A stretch of 64,000 bases of DNA from Pristionchus mayeri (Eukaryota; Nematoda; Chromadorea; Rhabditida; Neodiplogasteridae). This document shows, one piece after another, positions 43,701-56,419 of this stretch. The stretch spans positions 13,306,984-13,370,983 of the forward strand of contig BTRK01000005.1 of assembly GCA_036245805.1 (NCBI GenBank), in the 5' to 3' direction. Positions within the stretch are counted from its first letter, which is position 1. Each line of letters opens with the position of its first letter. The notes under the pieces are model-generated. The model was not told where the DNA came from. It was given only the letters and a program-made list of their open reading frames with translations, and did not search any database. The translations under genes were made by a program, and so were the position numbers.

Positions 43701-44571
43701 GAGCGTAAAGGTAAAAAAATGAATCAATCACACAAGTAGTCATTTCAATGTAGTTTTCATAAAGGTACATTTTAAGCATAGTAAGCCGGCCTGGTTTTTC
43801 CTGATGGTAAAAATTTTGAGCAAAATTCGAAATTTGTGACCATAAACTCGATAATACAAGTGACTAAGATTCGATCAGAGTAGCTCAATTTTGGTTATTG
43901 GACATAGATAATGTAATGCAAAAGAGATTTTGAGTCTATCTTGTCCCGTTCAGAAATTGTGAAATTTTGATTTTTTGACTTTGAGGCCTTGTATTTTACT
44001 AGATACAAATGAAATCGATAAATCAATAGTCATTTGTGCAACAAGGGACCAAGAGGTGTACACACACAAAGCATGGTGGCCTGGTTCCCATTCCGGGGGG
44101 CCGTGGCCGGGGGGTGGTCGAGTGTTACCGATCCGGTCTCTTAATACACATCTGAATATTGCAAAACTACTTTTTGCAGCATCTCTTGATTTTTTGCGGC
44201 TTGTCGCCGAGTGCGTGAGCATCGTTTCTGTGATTGTAAAGAGTGCAAATACAGAGACTGATATTGTTGCAATGGTTGTGAATATTCTTAGTAGGAAATG
44301 CGAGAGATTCTTCATTCGCAAGATTCCTCGCCTCACTGTGGAGAATATTGAGAAAGTGATACAGGCACGGATAATAAATTAAACGCATACATCCGAACTA
44401 TTGCGATATTTGCAGTTCATGCATCATCAGAACAATCGCTTGTTCTTTTCCGCGAGCACAGCATATAATGAAGCTGATATCAAAGTACAAATCGGAATCT
44501 GTGAAGTGATATATGCAAATGATTATGCTGTTATCAAGCACTCGGAAGTTTCAGATAATTTATATTTCTAA
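40794..44571 (+). CDS. F-box-like nematode protein, about 309 residues
   Basis: Seven exons with agreeing phases: 40794-40886, 40944-41021, 41083-41235, 41278-41468, 41549-41622, 44180-44364 and 44416-44571 (TAA). The N-terminus reads SSSCLDKVCLFLRDNSFVRM, resembling the first helices of an F-box (P-x-x-V-x-x-x-I-L). The rest, such as KIASAISALNMIQSSLKIEY and RKIPRLTVENIEKV, has the alternating hydrophobic pattern of FTH/DUF38-like regions that follow F-boxes in nematodes. Such proteins would be substrate receptors of SCF ubiquitin ligases. Two introns start with GC (AAT|GCAAGT, and less surely CAG|GCACGG). The fifth intron contains the 2.5 kb foldback 41657-44141. F-box identity is tentative. 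Confidence 0.55.
41657..44141. mobile_element. 2.5 kb palindromic (foldback) element with TA duplication
   Basis: Flanked by TA at 41655-41656 and 44142-44143. Arms of about 1.15 kb begin GGAGACCGGATCGGTAA and are nearly identical; a 200-bp loop lies around 42805-43005. Internal motifs include GGCCACGGCCCCCCGGAATG and AAACACTGAGTTTTCAGTTG. No transposase. ORFs on either arm are mirrored shadows. Confidence 0.9.
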
Positions 44572-45590
44572 TTTTTATACATTTACAATTGTATTTACTT
44601 TTTTCATCTATAAACAGTATTCCTTGAATTTCCTTGATTGCTGCAAATGTAAATAAGATAGGAAAGAAAAAGCGTTGACTATCATAAATTGTTTAGCATT
44701 TCTGATTTGCATAAAATTATGCCTATTAATCGATTGCGATTCATTACTCAGTGGAAAACTGTGCAAGCACATATAGCAAAAAGTAGTGTGTATCAATATC
44801 ATATTATACATTTTGTAATCACCGGCCAATGTCTGTTTTTTTGTGAGTCGGACAAGTCGATTTCCTAGTAGCCTTACAATCTTGGATGGTATTACCCTCT
44901 GGCGTGACTACATCGTAGGAATCAGCGGATGATTCAAATAAGATCGTCGTCGGAAGCTTCCATGCCCCCTGGCTATTATAAGCATGGAAGCTCTTCTTAC
45001 ATTTACTATTCCTTTTCCTACCTCAAGTATTACCTTTCCTACCTCAACTTCAAGTCTGAATCAGTCATTACTTCTCACTTGCATTACATAACTTTTCTTC
45101 GACTATGGCTCTATTCATAATTTTTATTTGTTTTTGTTGCTCGCATTGTAATATTGATAATTAGTTGGTTATTTTTATTTGATCACACATAATTTTGATT
45201 TATTATTTTCAGTTGATCCACCACAAAAATAAACAAATATAATTTGCTGCTAGCACAAAGGATAATCAAGTGGATTTCACAGTGCAAAGCGGAATATGCC
45301 TTGTAAAATCTCACAATTTTCATCGAAAAGCAAATATCAATCATTTCGAAGCGCCAGATTTCATACGTTATTAATGTTATTAATGCACGGACAAGCATAA
45401 AATAAAATAATCTTGTCTACAATACTTGCCTGATATTCTCTGATTCTGTAGTGATAATAAGTTTACCCAAAAGCTGTATTTTGTCGAGTGCATGTGATAT
45501 GCTCTCATCCTACTGAAGGACTGTTCGACTCTTTTTGAAAACGTTTTATTTAATTATTTATGAGATTTTTCCACATTTGTTTTACAATTG
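44572..45590. other. Intergenic stretch with one hairpin
   Basis: AT-rich. A 13-bp stem hairpin GAAGCTTCCATGC...GCATGGAAGCTCTTC lies at about 44954-44998. No gene recognised. Confidence 0.4.
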
Positions 45591-45599
45591 CATAGGTTG

Positions 45600-46062
45600 A
45601 ACTCGTACAACGTTACATTGTTTGGAATTCTTGCAGTCACCTCCATTCTAATCGAGCTATTAATTATTAATTATATTTTACTATCATGGTAAAATAAAAT
45701 TTAACAGGTTTAAATCAAAATTTTGTGGTATGGGAACTACCAGACGATTGCCCTATTTCTGTGGTTGTTGAGTTGCTTTTCCAAATTCTGAAGGGAAACA
45801 AGCTGAATACATACCTGCAATTACTGACATTAAATGCACGGATACTGATTATTTGCGTAAACATAGGGGAATTTTTCGTTATCGCATTTTTTTACATTTT
45901 TTTAAAACGTGTTGCAACATTATTACACATAATAGTACGGAAATTCTTACTCTCGATATGGTTTGATACAGCGTGAGAAGTGGATTGACGACTGACGGAA
46001 ATGTTGCGATCTAAATTCGAGCATAACGATCTTGTTTTCATCGCACATTCGGTTGATAGAAG
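45600..46062 (+). pseudogene. Membrane-protein exons, truncated by a mariner-type element
   Basis: Two hydrophobic exon-like stretches: NSYNVTLFGILAVTSILIEL (45602-45661) and, from about 45720, CPISVVVELLFQILKGNKLN followed by NIGEFFVIAFFYIFLK. They resemble chemoreceptor or other multi-pass membrane exons but match no family I can name. The sequence runs into the element at 46065 and no continuation is seen beyond 46971. Confidence 0.3.
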
Positions 46063-46064
46063 TA

Positions 46065-46969
46065 TTAGGTTGTTCGGAAAATTTCTTTCTTTTATTTTTG
46101 TCATGCCAACTCTTTTGGCATTTGACTTCGATTATTTTGTCTATGGTATATGTAAGGGCCTTGGCGGTGGAATACTACAGTATTTTCAAATCGCATCTCG
46201 GCCATATAGCAGGCTAGAAAAAATATCATAACTTAGCAAATGCCAAAAACACCTCAAAAAACAGAATTTCAGTGTTTTTGTTGGGTCATTTCTTCCCGAG
46301 AACTAGATGCCTACCGATATTAAGCCGATAACGTATGATATGACAAGAGATGATTTTAATGATAGCAAAGAAAAACCAGGCTTTCAACCTTCGTGAGAGA
46401 CGAGATATATCAATATGTCACCATTTCGATGTTCAAATTTCGGCATAAATATTCAGAAAAATCCTGCTCATGAATACGTAAATGAATCCCCATCTAATTA
46501 GGGATAGCAAGTGGCCATGTAAAGTACTTCACAAATAACAATCGCTTTGTTCTCTAGGTTGATCGGGGGAAGCTCAATAAGTTCAAAATTCTGCTCGAAA
46601 AACAAATCGTAGTGCGGATTATCCAAATCGACGCTTCGTTAGATTAGGTAATACGTTCTAGATTTAAAACTTTATGTTTAATAATAACCCTGCTTGACGT
46701 ACTTCACAATAGTGGGTCATTTGTATGCCTATATTCTGCAAATAAATGTGCGCCCTTAAAAATCTCGGAGAAAAGTCGACTGGGATAACTTCGGACCTCC
46801 TTTGCTCGAGATCTATTGATCGAAACGGTATGCACTACTGGTTGTTATAGAGAGTATCCAAGCCCACATCAACTACAAAAACCCATAAGATGATTGGTCA
46901 AGGATAAATAAAGGAGAAGTGAAAAATGTCCATACATGAAAAAAGAAAGAAACTTTCCGAACAACCTAA
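46065..46969. mobile_element. Mariner-type MITE, 905 bp
   Basis: Ends TTAGGTTGTTCGGAAAATTT and inverted TTAGGTTGTTCGGAAAGTTT, flanked by TA at 46063-46064 and 46970-46971. The ends are classic mariner type. The interior has no recognisable transposase. Confidence 0.85.
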
Positions 46970-47049
46970 TACATACACGAGAGTACACATCAATTGGCTA
47001 ACGATATTTACCTCAGTTTTAAAGATTCACTTAGGCTAACGGGCTCTTA

Positions 47050-48876
47050 TAATAATGGCCAAATAATTCGGGGGACCGGAATTTCGAAATGTACCGTGTA
47101 GATGCTCCTCTCACACTCGACAGAGTGGTAGATATCCGCCATTTGTAAGAACATCGCCAGAAATCCGAGCATCGTGCAAGTGGGGAGTAAGGAGTGGACT
47201 GATAACACCTGCAAGAGAAGTCGATATTTCGTTATATCTATAGAATTATAGATAATGGATTGAAAACATTAAATGACAATATCCTATTAGTAATTATGAT
47301 TTACCTTAATTAGCGATTGATGCATCTCCCTCGTCTTCCAACTCATGTTCTCAGCGCAGGCTGCGAGTGTTCGGAGCACCTAATTTAGTATAATGCATTT
47401 AATTAAATTTTTTATTGATTTATCATACACTACAAAATTGATTCATCAAGTTTTTTAAAACTTAAAAGTGACTAAAAGCCACTGAAACTTAAAAGACTAA
47501 AACTGACCGTCTAAAATTGACTAAACTGAACTCAACTCAGCTGAAGTGACGAAACCTTAAAAGTTACTTAAAAGTGCACACTTTTCAGAATCAATTTGTA
47601 ATTATTTTTTTCCGTTTTATATAATTACGAGGGACTTTTTCTCACCGTTCTTCTCGTGAAGAAAATGTACGTGTACAGGATCGATGCAAATACGAGGAAA
47701 TAATTGAGTGTGCAGGCAGATTGAGGCTCGCTCACGTCGAGAAAACCTTAACATATTATTGTTATTGTATTTTTAAAAAATGTTGTTAGTACTAAAAATA
47801 TACCTGATATGTAGATATAATGATTCCCCTCTATTACAGTATTATTGCCAGACGCATTATGTCGTCCTTCCTATGGGACAACTCGAAACCCGGTCAGCGT
47901 ACCAACAACGGCGTATTCATCGGTGTGTCCTGGTCCGTAGACGGAGGAGATGAACGGCTCCATGAACTCGCGAGGTTTCGTCACGGTGAAGAATGAAATC
48001 TATAAGGAGGCTGAATTTCGAGGCAATCTATCTCCATTTTATACTCTTTCGATCGTATCTGCTACACTTCAACCATCGACGCCACATTATGCAAACCGAT
48101 TACCCCCTCACATCAGTAGAGTGCGCTATTCGGGTAATGGCCTATTCATTTCTCAGACTGTGTCTCCACTCGTCCGGTCGAGAGAGTGTTTGAAATGGAG
48201 GGACCAGCACAGCGCACCCTACACATCAGCCATTATTTGTGAAGTAACGTTGTTTAACTGTATTAGTGAAATGTAGCCTATGTATTCAGTGGAGTCGGTT
48301 AGAGTAGCTAATTGTAGTATGCTCACCAATTGCGGAATGTGCGGTAGGTAGGCCAGCAGGATCGCAGTTTGCAGTGAGCACCATCCAACCGGGCCCTTGA
48401 CCTCGGTCAAAGTTCGCTTCCTGAAAAAAAAAATTAAATATTTAAAAAAAATATGTTTTTTTAAAAAATAAATTAAGTCAAGAATGAATGCATGCTCTGA
48501 TTTCCGTTTCATAAATAAAATCCCTAGTTGAAAGGATTCTTTTCGAAAAGATCAGTATCAATTGCATACGTGGTGTTGCACTCAATTGTTCTGTATTTCT
48601 CACCTGTACCAGAAGGAGATATTAGTGAGCAAGTCTGCATTATCGCATCATGGTTCAACTCGAACATCACCTACAACAATATGTTAAGAACCGCGATGCA
48701 TAAATCATTAAATGAGGGTTGTCAGACGGCATTGCGTAGTACAGGAAGTTGATGAAAAAATGTAATAATCGAATTGAAAGATCACCGAACAGGAGAGATC
48801 CGATATGAGGCGACAGGGTCCGTTTGACATCACCGCGACAACCGTTCCGAGAATGAAGAGTGATATCAATGATATT
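47050..48876 (-). CDS. Str/Srd-type serpentine chemoreceptor
   Basis: Minus-strand exons inferred from hydrophobic segments bounded by splice signals. They are 48876-48786 (SLFILGTVVAVMSNGPCRLI), 48671-48605 (VMFELNHDAIMQTCSLISPS), about 48420-48327 (LQTAILLAYLPHIPQL), about 47985-47815 (REFMEPFISSVYGPGHTDEY), 47735-47646 (LNYFLVFASILYTYIFFTRR), 47380-47306 (VLRTLAACAENMSWKTREMH) and 47210-47050 (LLPTCTMLGFLAMFLQMADI). The SNGPCR motif, and MSWKTREMH before a TM6-like segment, are typical of the Str superfamily, which includes Srd. The exon near 47880 has an in-frame TAG unless splicing avoids it, so the gene may be a pseudogene. Not all phases were verified. Confidence 0.5.
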
Positions 48877-48889
48877 CTAGCACTTTTTT

Positions 48890-49960
48890 AAAAATCTATT
48901 TCGGTGGTTACGCTTTTACAGCCTCAACAGCCTCCCTGTAGAAGTTACTTGCTTTTTAATATTAAAAAAGTTGTTAATATTACCTTCCATTGGGCATAAA
49001 GTGCAGTACCATCGTGACCCTGATGTTATCGGTGGGGGGGCGAAGTAAAACGACCAAAACTCCAACTCTAGGCTGGTGAGTTGGTAGTTGTTTCATTCTT
49101 GCAAGTATGCGCTACTCTATCACACCCTGTTTAGATACTCGAGCTAGGTGATTTTGAGTTTCGCTCTTCATCAACGTATACAAAGGGGGTTAGTGATTTT
49201 TCAAAAATCAGATTTCGGAATCTAAACATGATGGGATAGAGGAGCGGTTAGGATCGTTGATACAACGATCCCAATTCGCTAGTCCAACTACCCAGTCTAG
49301 GGCCTTGAGTTGTGCTATCTGTCGTTTTGCTTTTGTCTACCCCCCCCCTTTTTCGACTATATTTTTGTGATACGACAGTTCTTTTTTTCAAGAAAAAAAT
49401 TTCATCCAGATACTATAATCACACCAATTCGCTTGCTTCGCTACATTTCGGGAAACGTAATCAACGAAGAATTGCATTAATAAACAGTTATTTTGAGTTG
49501 TTTTTTAGAGACGGTTGCCGCCAAACAATTTTCGTCAGCTCAAAGTACGCTTCATATAACTTAAATTAAAATAATGCTTGCTAATATATTATACATATAT
49601 GAAAATATATTATATATATACATTGTATTTAGCGGATCAATCGATGAAAAATCCTACTAGCGAAGACGTGCTGCTGGAATGCGATTGAATGACATCAAAT
49701 AACTAGCTGCAATAATCGAATACGTGTACATGAAAACGCAGATGAAATAAACATGACGTGACTGCAACAATAATTCTGGAAACAACTGGAATACAATACA
49801 CTGGGTCATGCGTGTAAGCGTAGTAGTGGGCGCGAGGAACATTCAAAGCAAACATGCGATCGAAGTCACTCGTGCACCAATTGATTCAATTGCATTGGAC
49901 AAGGGGATAAATTGATTCGCGCATGACAGTTTGATCGCATGTTACAATGTAGAAAAAATA
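48890..49960. other. Intergenic stretch with a weak inverted repeat
   Basis: AACTCCAACTCTAGGCTGG near 49059 is partly mirrored by CCAACTACCCAGTCTAGGGC near 49283. AT-rich runs lie near 49575-49625. No gene recognised. Confidence 0.35.
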
Positions 49961-50159
49961 CAAGATGTCTGTCTGTCAGTTCGTCTGTTTATTTGTTTGT
50001 TTGTTTATGTGTCGGTCACGATCCCGTCTTTCGCTCATAACTCGCTTCAAACTCATCGTACACCTACAAATAGGGTACCAATCGACTCCACTCGGCGAGC
50101 GCTTGCTATTGCATCATCGATTGCATCATCATTACGTCATGATGATGCAATAATGCAAT

Positions 50160-50690
50160 ATCTCGGCTCCCAGGCATCACCCAGAGCTCGGACCTTGACC
50201 ATTAGAACGCCCCTGGCGAGTACTTTCAAAATTTGGTATTACGTCATCATTATGCAACATGATGCAATAATCGTTTTTTGGCCATAAATCGCTTCAAAGC
50301 AGTCTCTCAGACCTCGGGCCTTGACCATTCGACTCCCCAGAGTGAGCTCTTTCAAAATTTGGTATTGCATCATCATTATGCAACATGATGCAATACTCGC
50401 TTTTTGGCCATAAATCACTTCAAAGTGGTCGCCCAGACCCAGGACCTTGTCCATTCGACTCCCTAGAGTGAGCTCTTTCAAAATTTGGTATTACGTCATC
50501 ATTATGCAACATGATGCAATAATCGTTTTTTGGCCATAAATCGCTTCAAAGCAGTCTCTCAGACCTCGGGCCTTGACCATTCGACTCCCCAGAGTGAGCT
50601 CTTTCAAAATTTGGTATTGCATCATCATTATGCAACATGATGCAATAATCGCTTTTTGGCCATAAATCACTTCAAAGTGGTCGGCCTCAC
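50160..50690. repeat. 126-bp tandem repeat
   Basis: Four units spaced exactly 126 bp, with TTTGGTATT at 50232, 50358, 50484 and 50610. Each contains GCAACATGATGCAATA, TTTTTTGGCCATAAATC and CCTTGACCATTCGACTCCC. The flank (49960-50160) has related ATTGCATCATCATTACGTCA sequence and a short TTTG microsatellite. Confidence 0.85.
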
Positions 50691-50990
50691 GAGCCTTTTA
50701 CAACGTTTTAAGCAGGCTCTCACCAGTCGCTTACAATCAGATGTGCATGCATAAAACTGGTACCAAACGTGGTTGACTGAAATTCCTTGCGGAATTTATC
50801 CAAAAATGCTTCCCAACCTGCTCTCACTCCCCGCAGCGTGAGCGTTGTGAAAGGCTCGTGAGACCGAGGGAGATCAGAAAAAGTGGGAATGGGGCGAAGC
50901 CCTATTCCAACTTTTTCTGATCGCCCGAGGCCTCACGAGCCTTTTACAACGTTTTAAGCAGGCTCTCACCAGTCGTGGATAACATTTATC
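50684..50990. repeat. Foldback repeat with GCCTCACGAGCCTTTTACAA
   Basis: The motif occurs directly at about 50684 and 50929 and inverted near 50845-50870 (TTGTGAAAGGCTCGTGAGAC). A hairpin AAAAAGTGGGAAT...ATTCCAACTTTTT lies at about 50878-50922. A MITE-like nested structure. Confidence 0.65.
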
Positions 50991-51763
50991 CTTATCACAC
51001 AACCCCGCGAACCACGTAGCGACCGAAGGTCGCTAGTTTTCCTTTGAATTTGCATTGCCCGCACACCATGTGCCATATTCTCACAGCGCATTGATTTGCA
51101 TCTGTCAATAACATGAATTTTCAGCTGCTCTAGGTGTGACTGCACTCATTCGGGATATTTTTTACGAAATCTAGCATTTCTCTACTGATGCATGTAATGT
51201 ACGAATAACGGGTTTGATTTTGAGCATAAATCTATATTTTCATTACATGACAAACGGTATCGGACAAAAGTCAGTGGTCACTTTTTCCTGTACATTATGG
51301 CCTGGCTATATGTCTGGTCCTAGGTGTAAAAGGTAAATGTGTTTGGCATTGTTCCACGCAAGAACGGGCTGTGCCAACTAGGTCCTATCCTGGAAGCCAG
51401 TGGCATGTTGCGAGACTTCAAATCGCCCGCGTTGTGTGCACGTGGTTGGGGATTTACTTACAGTGATTTTCAATCATTACCAACATGTCTTAACCCCTTG
51501 GTCTGGGTGGACCTCTGAACGCTGGCGGGGTAGAACTCGTGACCCTTCGATCGCAGTTCTGGCACACGTCTAGTTGGGTTCCAACGATTATGTGCTTCAA
51601 AACTCAATAGTTCCCATTTGATGAGTGAACTGTGAAGTGAAGTGGTGCCCTGATGCACTAATCTCCGCGTTTCCTGCCTGGCTTTCGCACGTCTGCGAAG
51701 TGTTTTCGTAGCTTTCACTCAAGAGAGCAACGAACCCACTCGAATTCAAATCAATTCATCCTT

Positions 51764-51840
51764 CATCCTTCATGCGCCCTTCCTCATTGTAATCTCCATA
51801 TTGATCGCAATCGACTCTGTGAAGATCAAATTCTGTCGAC
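51764..51840 (+). pseudogene. Decayed signal-peptide exon of the ShKT peptide family
   Basis: Reads APFLIVISILIAIDSVKIKFCR with no start codon in frame, matching exon 1 of the intact gene at 60165. The 5' flank shares GCTTTCACTC and CGAACCCACTC with the copy at 55536. No downstream exons recognised. Confidence 0.55.
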
Positions 51841-51965
51841 TAAAGCAGGGATAGTACAATCGGAAGCTAGAAACACTCACAACGAACGGATTGCGTTTGC
51901 AATGGAATGTAATAGCACAATTTGAAATGACAAATGGTCAATTAGGGCGTCATTAAATCAATAAT

Positions 51966-52846
51966 TTCTATAAATCTGCTCTTTGGGGTTTTCGATGGAG
52001 ATGAAAACGATGGGAATACCAATTTTGCACTCAGAGCCTTCGTTGTCTCCAGACGGCGCCACGTCGAAAACAGGTTTTCGCGAATATCGCACCTGCGGAA
52101 AGTGCTAAAATTAAGCGATTTAGTTTTCCGGGGTAGAGTTTCATGCTAATTACGCCTATCCACTTTATTTTTCACGAATTATATAAATAATTTTTAAAAA
52201 TTCAACTTTTCGGAGATTCAATTGCGGTACAAATGTTTTACATGGTTGGAACCGGCGTGACGAGTATATTCAGAATCTCAAATTTTTTTTCCATGGGATT
52301 TTCGATATTGAAGTGAAATAGTGAATTGAAATCGAGCGAAATCGGCGCGCCTCTCTTGTCTTTCCTCTCGTTTCCTCTGTGCTCTCTCGCACCACCACAC
52401 TCTCTCACCTATTCCTCTCTAGGGAAGAGGGGTAGAGTGGTGTGCCTACTCGTTTACCACCGTTCTCCACTCACATTTTCACTTCAATTTCGAAAAGCCT
52501 ATGGACAAAATCGATGAAATTTGAGATTCTGAATATACTCGTCACGCCGGTTCCAACCATGTAACTCATTTGGCCCGCAATTGTCTATATGAAAAGTTGA
52601 AATTTTAAAATTCATTTTAATAATTGATGAAAAATGAAGTGGATAGACGTAATAAGCATGAAATTCTACCCCGGAAACCTCAAACCTCATTCACGTAACG
52701 TCAGCTCTTTCCGGAGGGGCGAAAAGCTCGAAAACCTGTTTTCTATGTGACGCCATCTGGAGTCAACGAAGACTCTGATGGTAAAATGAGTAACCCCACC
52801 GTTTTAAGCAGCATCGACAACCATAAAGCGCAGATTTATAGAGAAA
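51966..52846. repeat. 0.88 kb foldback element
   Basis: Left TTTCTATAAATCTGC, GAAAACAGGTTTTCG and TTCCGGGGTAGAGTTTCATG pair with the right CATGAAATTCTACCCCGGAA, CGAAAACCTGTTTTC and GCAGATTTATAGAGAAA. The centre near 52330-52480 is TCTC-rich. Confidence 0.8.
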
Positions 52847-53503
52847 CGATATTTTTGGACCGTCGGTGATTCGGCCAAATCTGCTCGTTTGGGACATGAT
52901 AATTATTCGAACAATTATGAGAAATTTTCGAAAAATATCAAGTGATATTATTTCTTTTCTTGTATGACCTATCGCGAAAGTCGATGTATCATTCTTTCAG
53001 TTTTCATTGGAATTTGTTTAGTGGATGTTCGATTTCGGGCACCTGTAACATGGAAAATTTGTCGGTATTTTACCAATATTATTGGAAGAGGTGATTAGAT
53101 CGGGGCACATCTCTCTCTCCCAACTGTGCCAATATTCCCTCCATCATCGATAAGATGCACCTGTCATCTCTCCTTCTATGCTTCTCGCGAGCTTCGGTCT
53201 TTGTTGAGTTAGACACCCACCCACAAAAGAAAAAAAGTTACTTCCTTTATTTCAAAAAAGTCTGAAATATTTTCGGCAATAATAATCACAGCGTAGAGTG
53301 CAATCCGTAACATAAAATCACAGTGGAGAGTGCAAATAAACTAAACAATTTATTCATTATCAGTGGAGAAATAGTTAACAATAGAGTAGTCGTATCGAAG
53401 TGTTTTTTTTCAATTGAGGAAACGGAAACCGAAAATGGAGGAGTCTTCCGATATCTCTTCAAATTCATTAATAGGTTGCAATAGAACAGTAAATTATGGT
53501 GCC

Positions 53504-53720
53504 TTTAATAAGCATTTTTAATGGACTTATTTTAATTTTCTAAGGGACGCATTGAGTCTTCAGCTTATTATTTTCCATAGAATAAACTGAAACTTTAAAG
53601 TGGCTAAGAATGGGTCTTTGGATTCATTCCTTTTTTTGATACTGAGGAGTTATCCAAACGGCACAAACAATGCACAGGCAAAGCGCAAGATTCTGTGCCT
53701 TCTCTGAAGCACTACAGTAG
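53504..53720. repeat. Segmental duplicate, copy 1
   Basis: Shares GGGACGCATTGAGTCTTCAG, TTATTATTTTCCATAG and AATGCACAGGCAAAGCGCA in the same order with 56610-56830. Same orientation. Confidence 0.8.
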
Positions 53721-54147
53721 GAGATCTTTTAACGAATCGGTTGCTTATCCTACTGTGCAAAGAGACCTTGATTTCACTGATGAAAACTACATTTTGGCTT
53801 GAATAGCAACAATACGCCAACAACAAATCAGATTTTGAAATTACTCAAACTGTTGTTATTGGTCTCGCGAGTAGCTCGTTATGTTCCAAATTGCAAGGGA
53901 TATCAAAAAACTTGAAAACCAGGAATAATCTGTAGCTATTTGCTGAAGGAATGGCGGGCAGACATTTAAATTCAGAGCACCCCTCTACGCAAATTACGCG
54001 ATATTATCGTGATGTCATTATTATTGACTGAGCGATTTGCTAACATCAGGGAGACAATAGCTCTAATTTCAGTCAGTTTCCATGGTATTCGTGATTGCCC
54101 CCCCCCCCCACTAAAAGATTTAGTTAGGGGGCGCAAGCATGAGTCGA

Positions 54148-54815
54148 TTCGTAGGTCAAGACTAATTACCGTATCCAATCGATCATTCAGTACCACCACA
54201 TACCGTACATCTCAGCCGTAACCCCGGTTAGCACGAACTGACTTTATTTTCGAATCGTTAAAGTACCGTAACCAATCGATTGTACAGTACCCCAGATACC
54301 GTATATTGCTACCGTAATCCCGATTATCGCGAACTGATTTTAAAAAAGCCCTTGTACAGTGCGCAATAGACCTGGTACCGTTCGTGAGTACAGTAACTAC
54401 CGTAACCAAGTTCCTTGGGTCAAACGTTTTTCTAAAAATCCTAAATCGATCATAAATTATTCCACAGTAATGAGAAATACGGTAGGGCGCTTTAAAATAA
54501 TTGTATGATCGATTTATGATTTTTAGAAAAATGTTTGACCTAAGGAACTGGGTTACGGTAGTCAGTTGGGTGTACAAACGATTTACACGGTACCAGGTCG
54601 ATTGGGCATGGCACCAGAACTTCTTAAAAATAAAGTTAGTTCGTCATAATAGGGATTACGGTAGCCATATACGGTATCTGGCGGTACTGTAAAGTCGAAT
54701 GGGTATGGTACAATGACTTTTTAAAAATGGTGTGAGTCAGTTCGCGATATTCGTGGGTTACGGTACCGATATACCGTATCGGGGGTGCTGTACTATCGAT
54801 TCGTTATGGTATTTA
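54148..54815. repeat. 0.67 kb foldback rich in TACCGTA
   Basis: The left arm (AAGACTAATTACCGTATCCA) and right arm (TATGGTATTTAGTCTT) are inverted, with many TACGGTA/TACCGTA motifs and a centre near 54490. A run of ten C precedes it at about 54101-54110. Confidence 0.7.
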
Positions 54816-54930
54816 GTCTTGACCTACCCGTGACCTACTGTCGATTTTAGACCATGACTTAGTCTCCCCGAGTACTTTTAACGCGCAACAAAGTTGTATT
54901 TTAATAATTTATATTAATATTTGACGAAAA

Positions 54931-55251
54931 ATGAAATGCACAGGCGTGATCTTCCTCGGAATATGTTCTGATTTAATTTTAGCGATATCAGGAATCCAGA
55001 TAAGGAATCCAGATAAAATTGCACATTTCGATGTCACGCCATCTCCATCGACCCTTGATAAAAACCCATCAAAAAGACATCAATCTTTGACAAAAGTTAA
55101 CACTTCTATAGTTTTCAGCGGCTCAGATTACCCCAAATCACAATGTATTAGCGCTTTGACCTTTTTTGGCCAATGCGAAATCTCCTCAGAATTGCCCGAT
55201 TCTTACACAATCGGGCTCATGCGAGCTCTCAATTCATACAATTATGATTAA
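54931..55251 (+). CDS. Possible secreted protein, 106 residues
   Basis: A single-exon ORF. The first 20 residues (MKCTGVIFLGICSDLILAIS) could be a signal peptide; the rest is polar with two further cysteines. No family recognised. It lies downstream of the foldback element and has no identified partner. It may be spurious. Confidence 0.3.
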   Translation: MKCTGVIFLGICSDLILAISGIQIRNPDKIAHFDVTPSPSTLDKNPSKRHQSLTKVNTSIVFSGSDYPKSQCISALTFFGQCEISSELPDSYTIGLMRALNSYNYD

Positions 55252-55535
55252 CTCTCCCTAATCACACTTTACATTCATCATCGAAAATTACGTGTTGAGC
55301 CCTAAAATGTGCCACAGTACCTGAATTGCGGAATGCACCGGCAACACCAGACACATCCCACACGCAGACATCCAAAAAGTGCGCCTCTCTCATCTTTCAG
55401 CTTTGGCTTCATGATTTCGCACGTTTGATTCGATGAATTGTTTTCCTAGCTTTCACTCTTGAGCATCGAACCCACTCACAAAATAAATAGCGCTTCGCTC
55501 CCCAATCTCGCACTCAATTGTCCTCATTTTCCGTC

Positions 55536-55605
55536 ATGCACCCGTATCTCTGTGTCATCGTCCTGCTCATAGCAATCGTTTCAGTGGAAGGCACGATCTG
55601 TCGAG
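55536..55605 (+). pseudogene. Orphan signal-peptide exon of the ShKT peptide family
   Basis: ATG-started exon MHPYLCVIVLLIAIVSVEGT ending ICR at a GT donor, same length (70 bp) and phase as exon 1 at 60165. No matching exon 2 was found downstream before the next copy, so the gene is probably truncated. Confidence 0.6.
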
Positions 55606-56419
55606 GTAGCTTTGACTGTTTCAGAATTGATATCATGAAAGAGTGTTAGGGACTCCCAAAATAACGCTCTTCGAACAAGAGCTGAAACAATTCTCTTGTC
55701 ATTCCCTCTGACCCGATTCACGGATGCAGACAAATTAGAAAAAATCTTCACAATTGGGCGTTTCGGTACCGACATGCAAATGATTTTATTCATTTAATGT
55801 TTGTTTCTTATTTCGTTTGAAGTTTTATTTTCTTCAATTAAGAATGCAATCAGTAATGAGGAAAGAAAAAGAAAGTACTGCTTAGAAGGGAATGTAGTAC
55901 GAACTAGGGTGGCTGAAATGGATCACGGTTATCCGTCTTGTTTACTCTCTCATACGGGTCATCCGTGAGGGGAGGGGGAGAGAGACGAAAGAGTCTCTCT
56001 CTCTCCACAATGAATAAAGATGGTAGGACTGCCAGAGGGGACGGTTAACCGTCTCATCCGTTTCTGATCTGCCGAAGCCCTCTAAATAGCGACTTGTTGA
56101 TCCATTTCAGCCACCCTAGTACGAACACGTACTACACTCCCAATCAATTTCGATTGTAAAATCTTTCTCTCTCTGACAGTTTTCAACGAAATTAACGGGA
56201 CTTTTGTAATCCGTAATTGAGTTCCTAACGCAAACATATATCCTGTGTTCCTAGAAATTATGCGGAAGATCGGATCGGGATCGAATCGTTTGATCGATCT
56301 CGCTACTGTGCAAATATCTCCGTTCTCTCATCCAACATTTGACAGCTGGCATTTAGCTCTCTCCTAGCAAAGTCGGACTTCGGCCTCTGGTATCTACTCT
56401 GTCGAGAAACACATCCTCC

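Noticed and set aside
46065..46969. Autonomous mariner
   Set aside because: Ends are mariner-like but no transposase catalytic motif was found in any frame.
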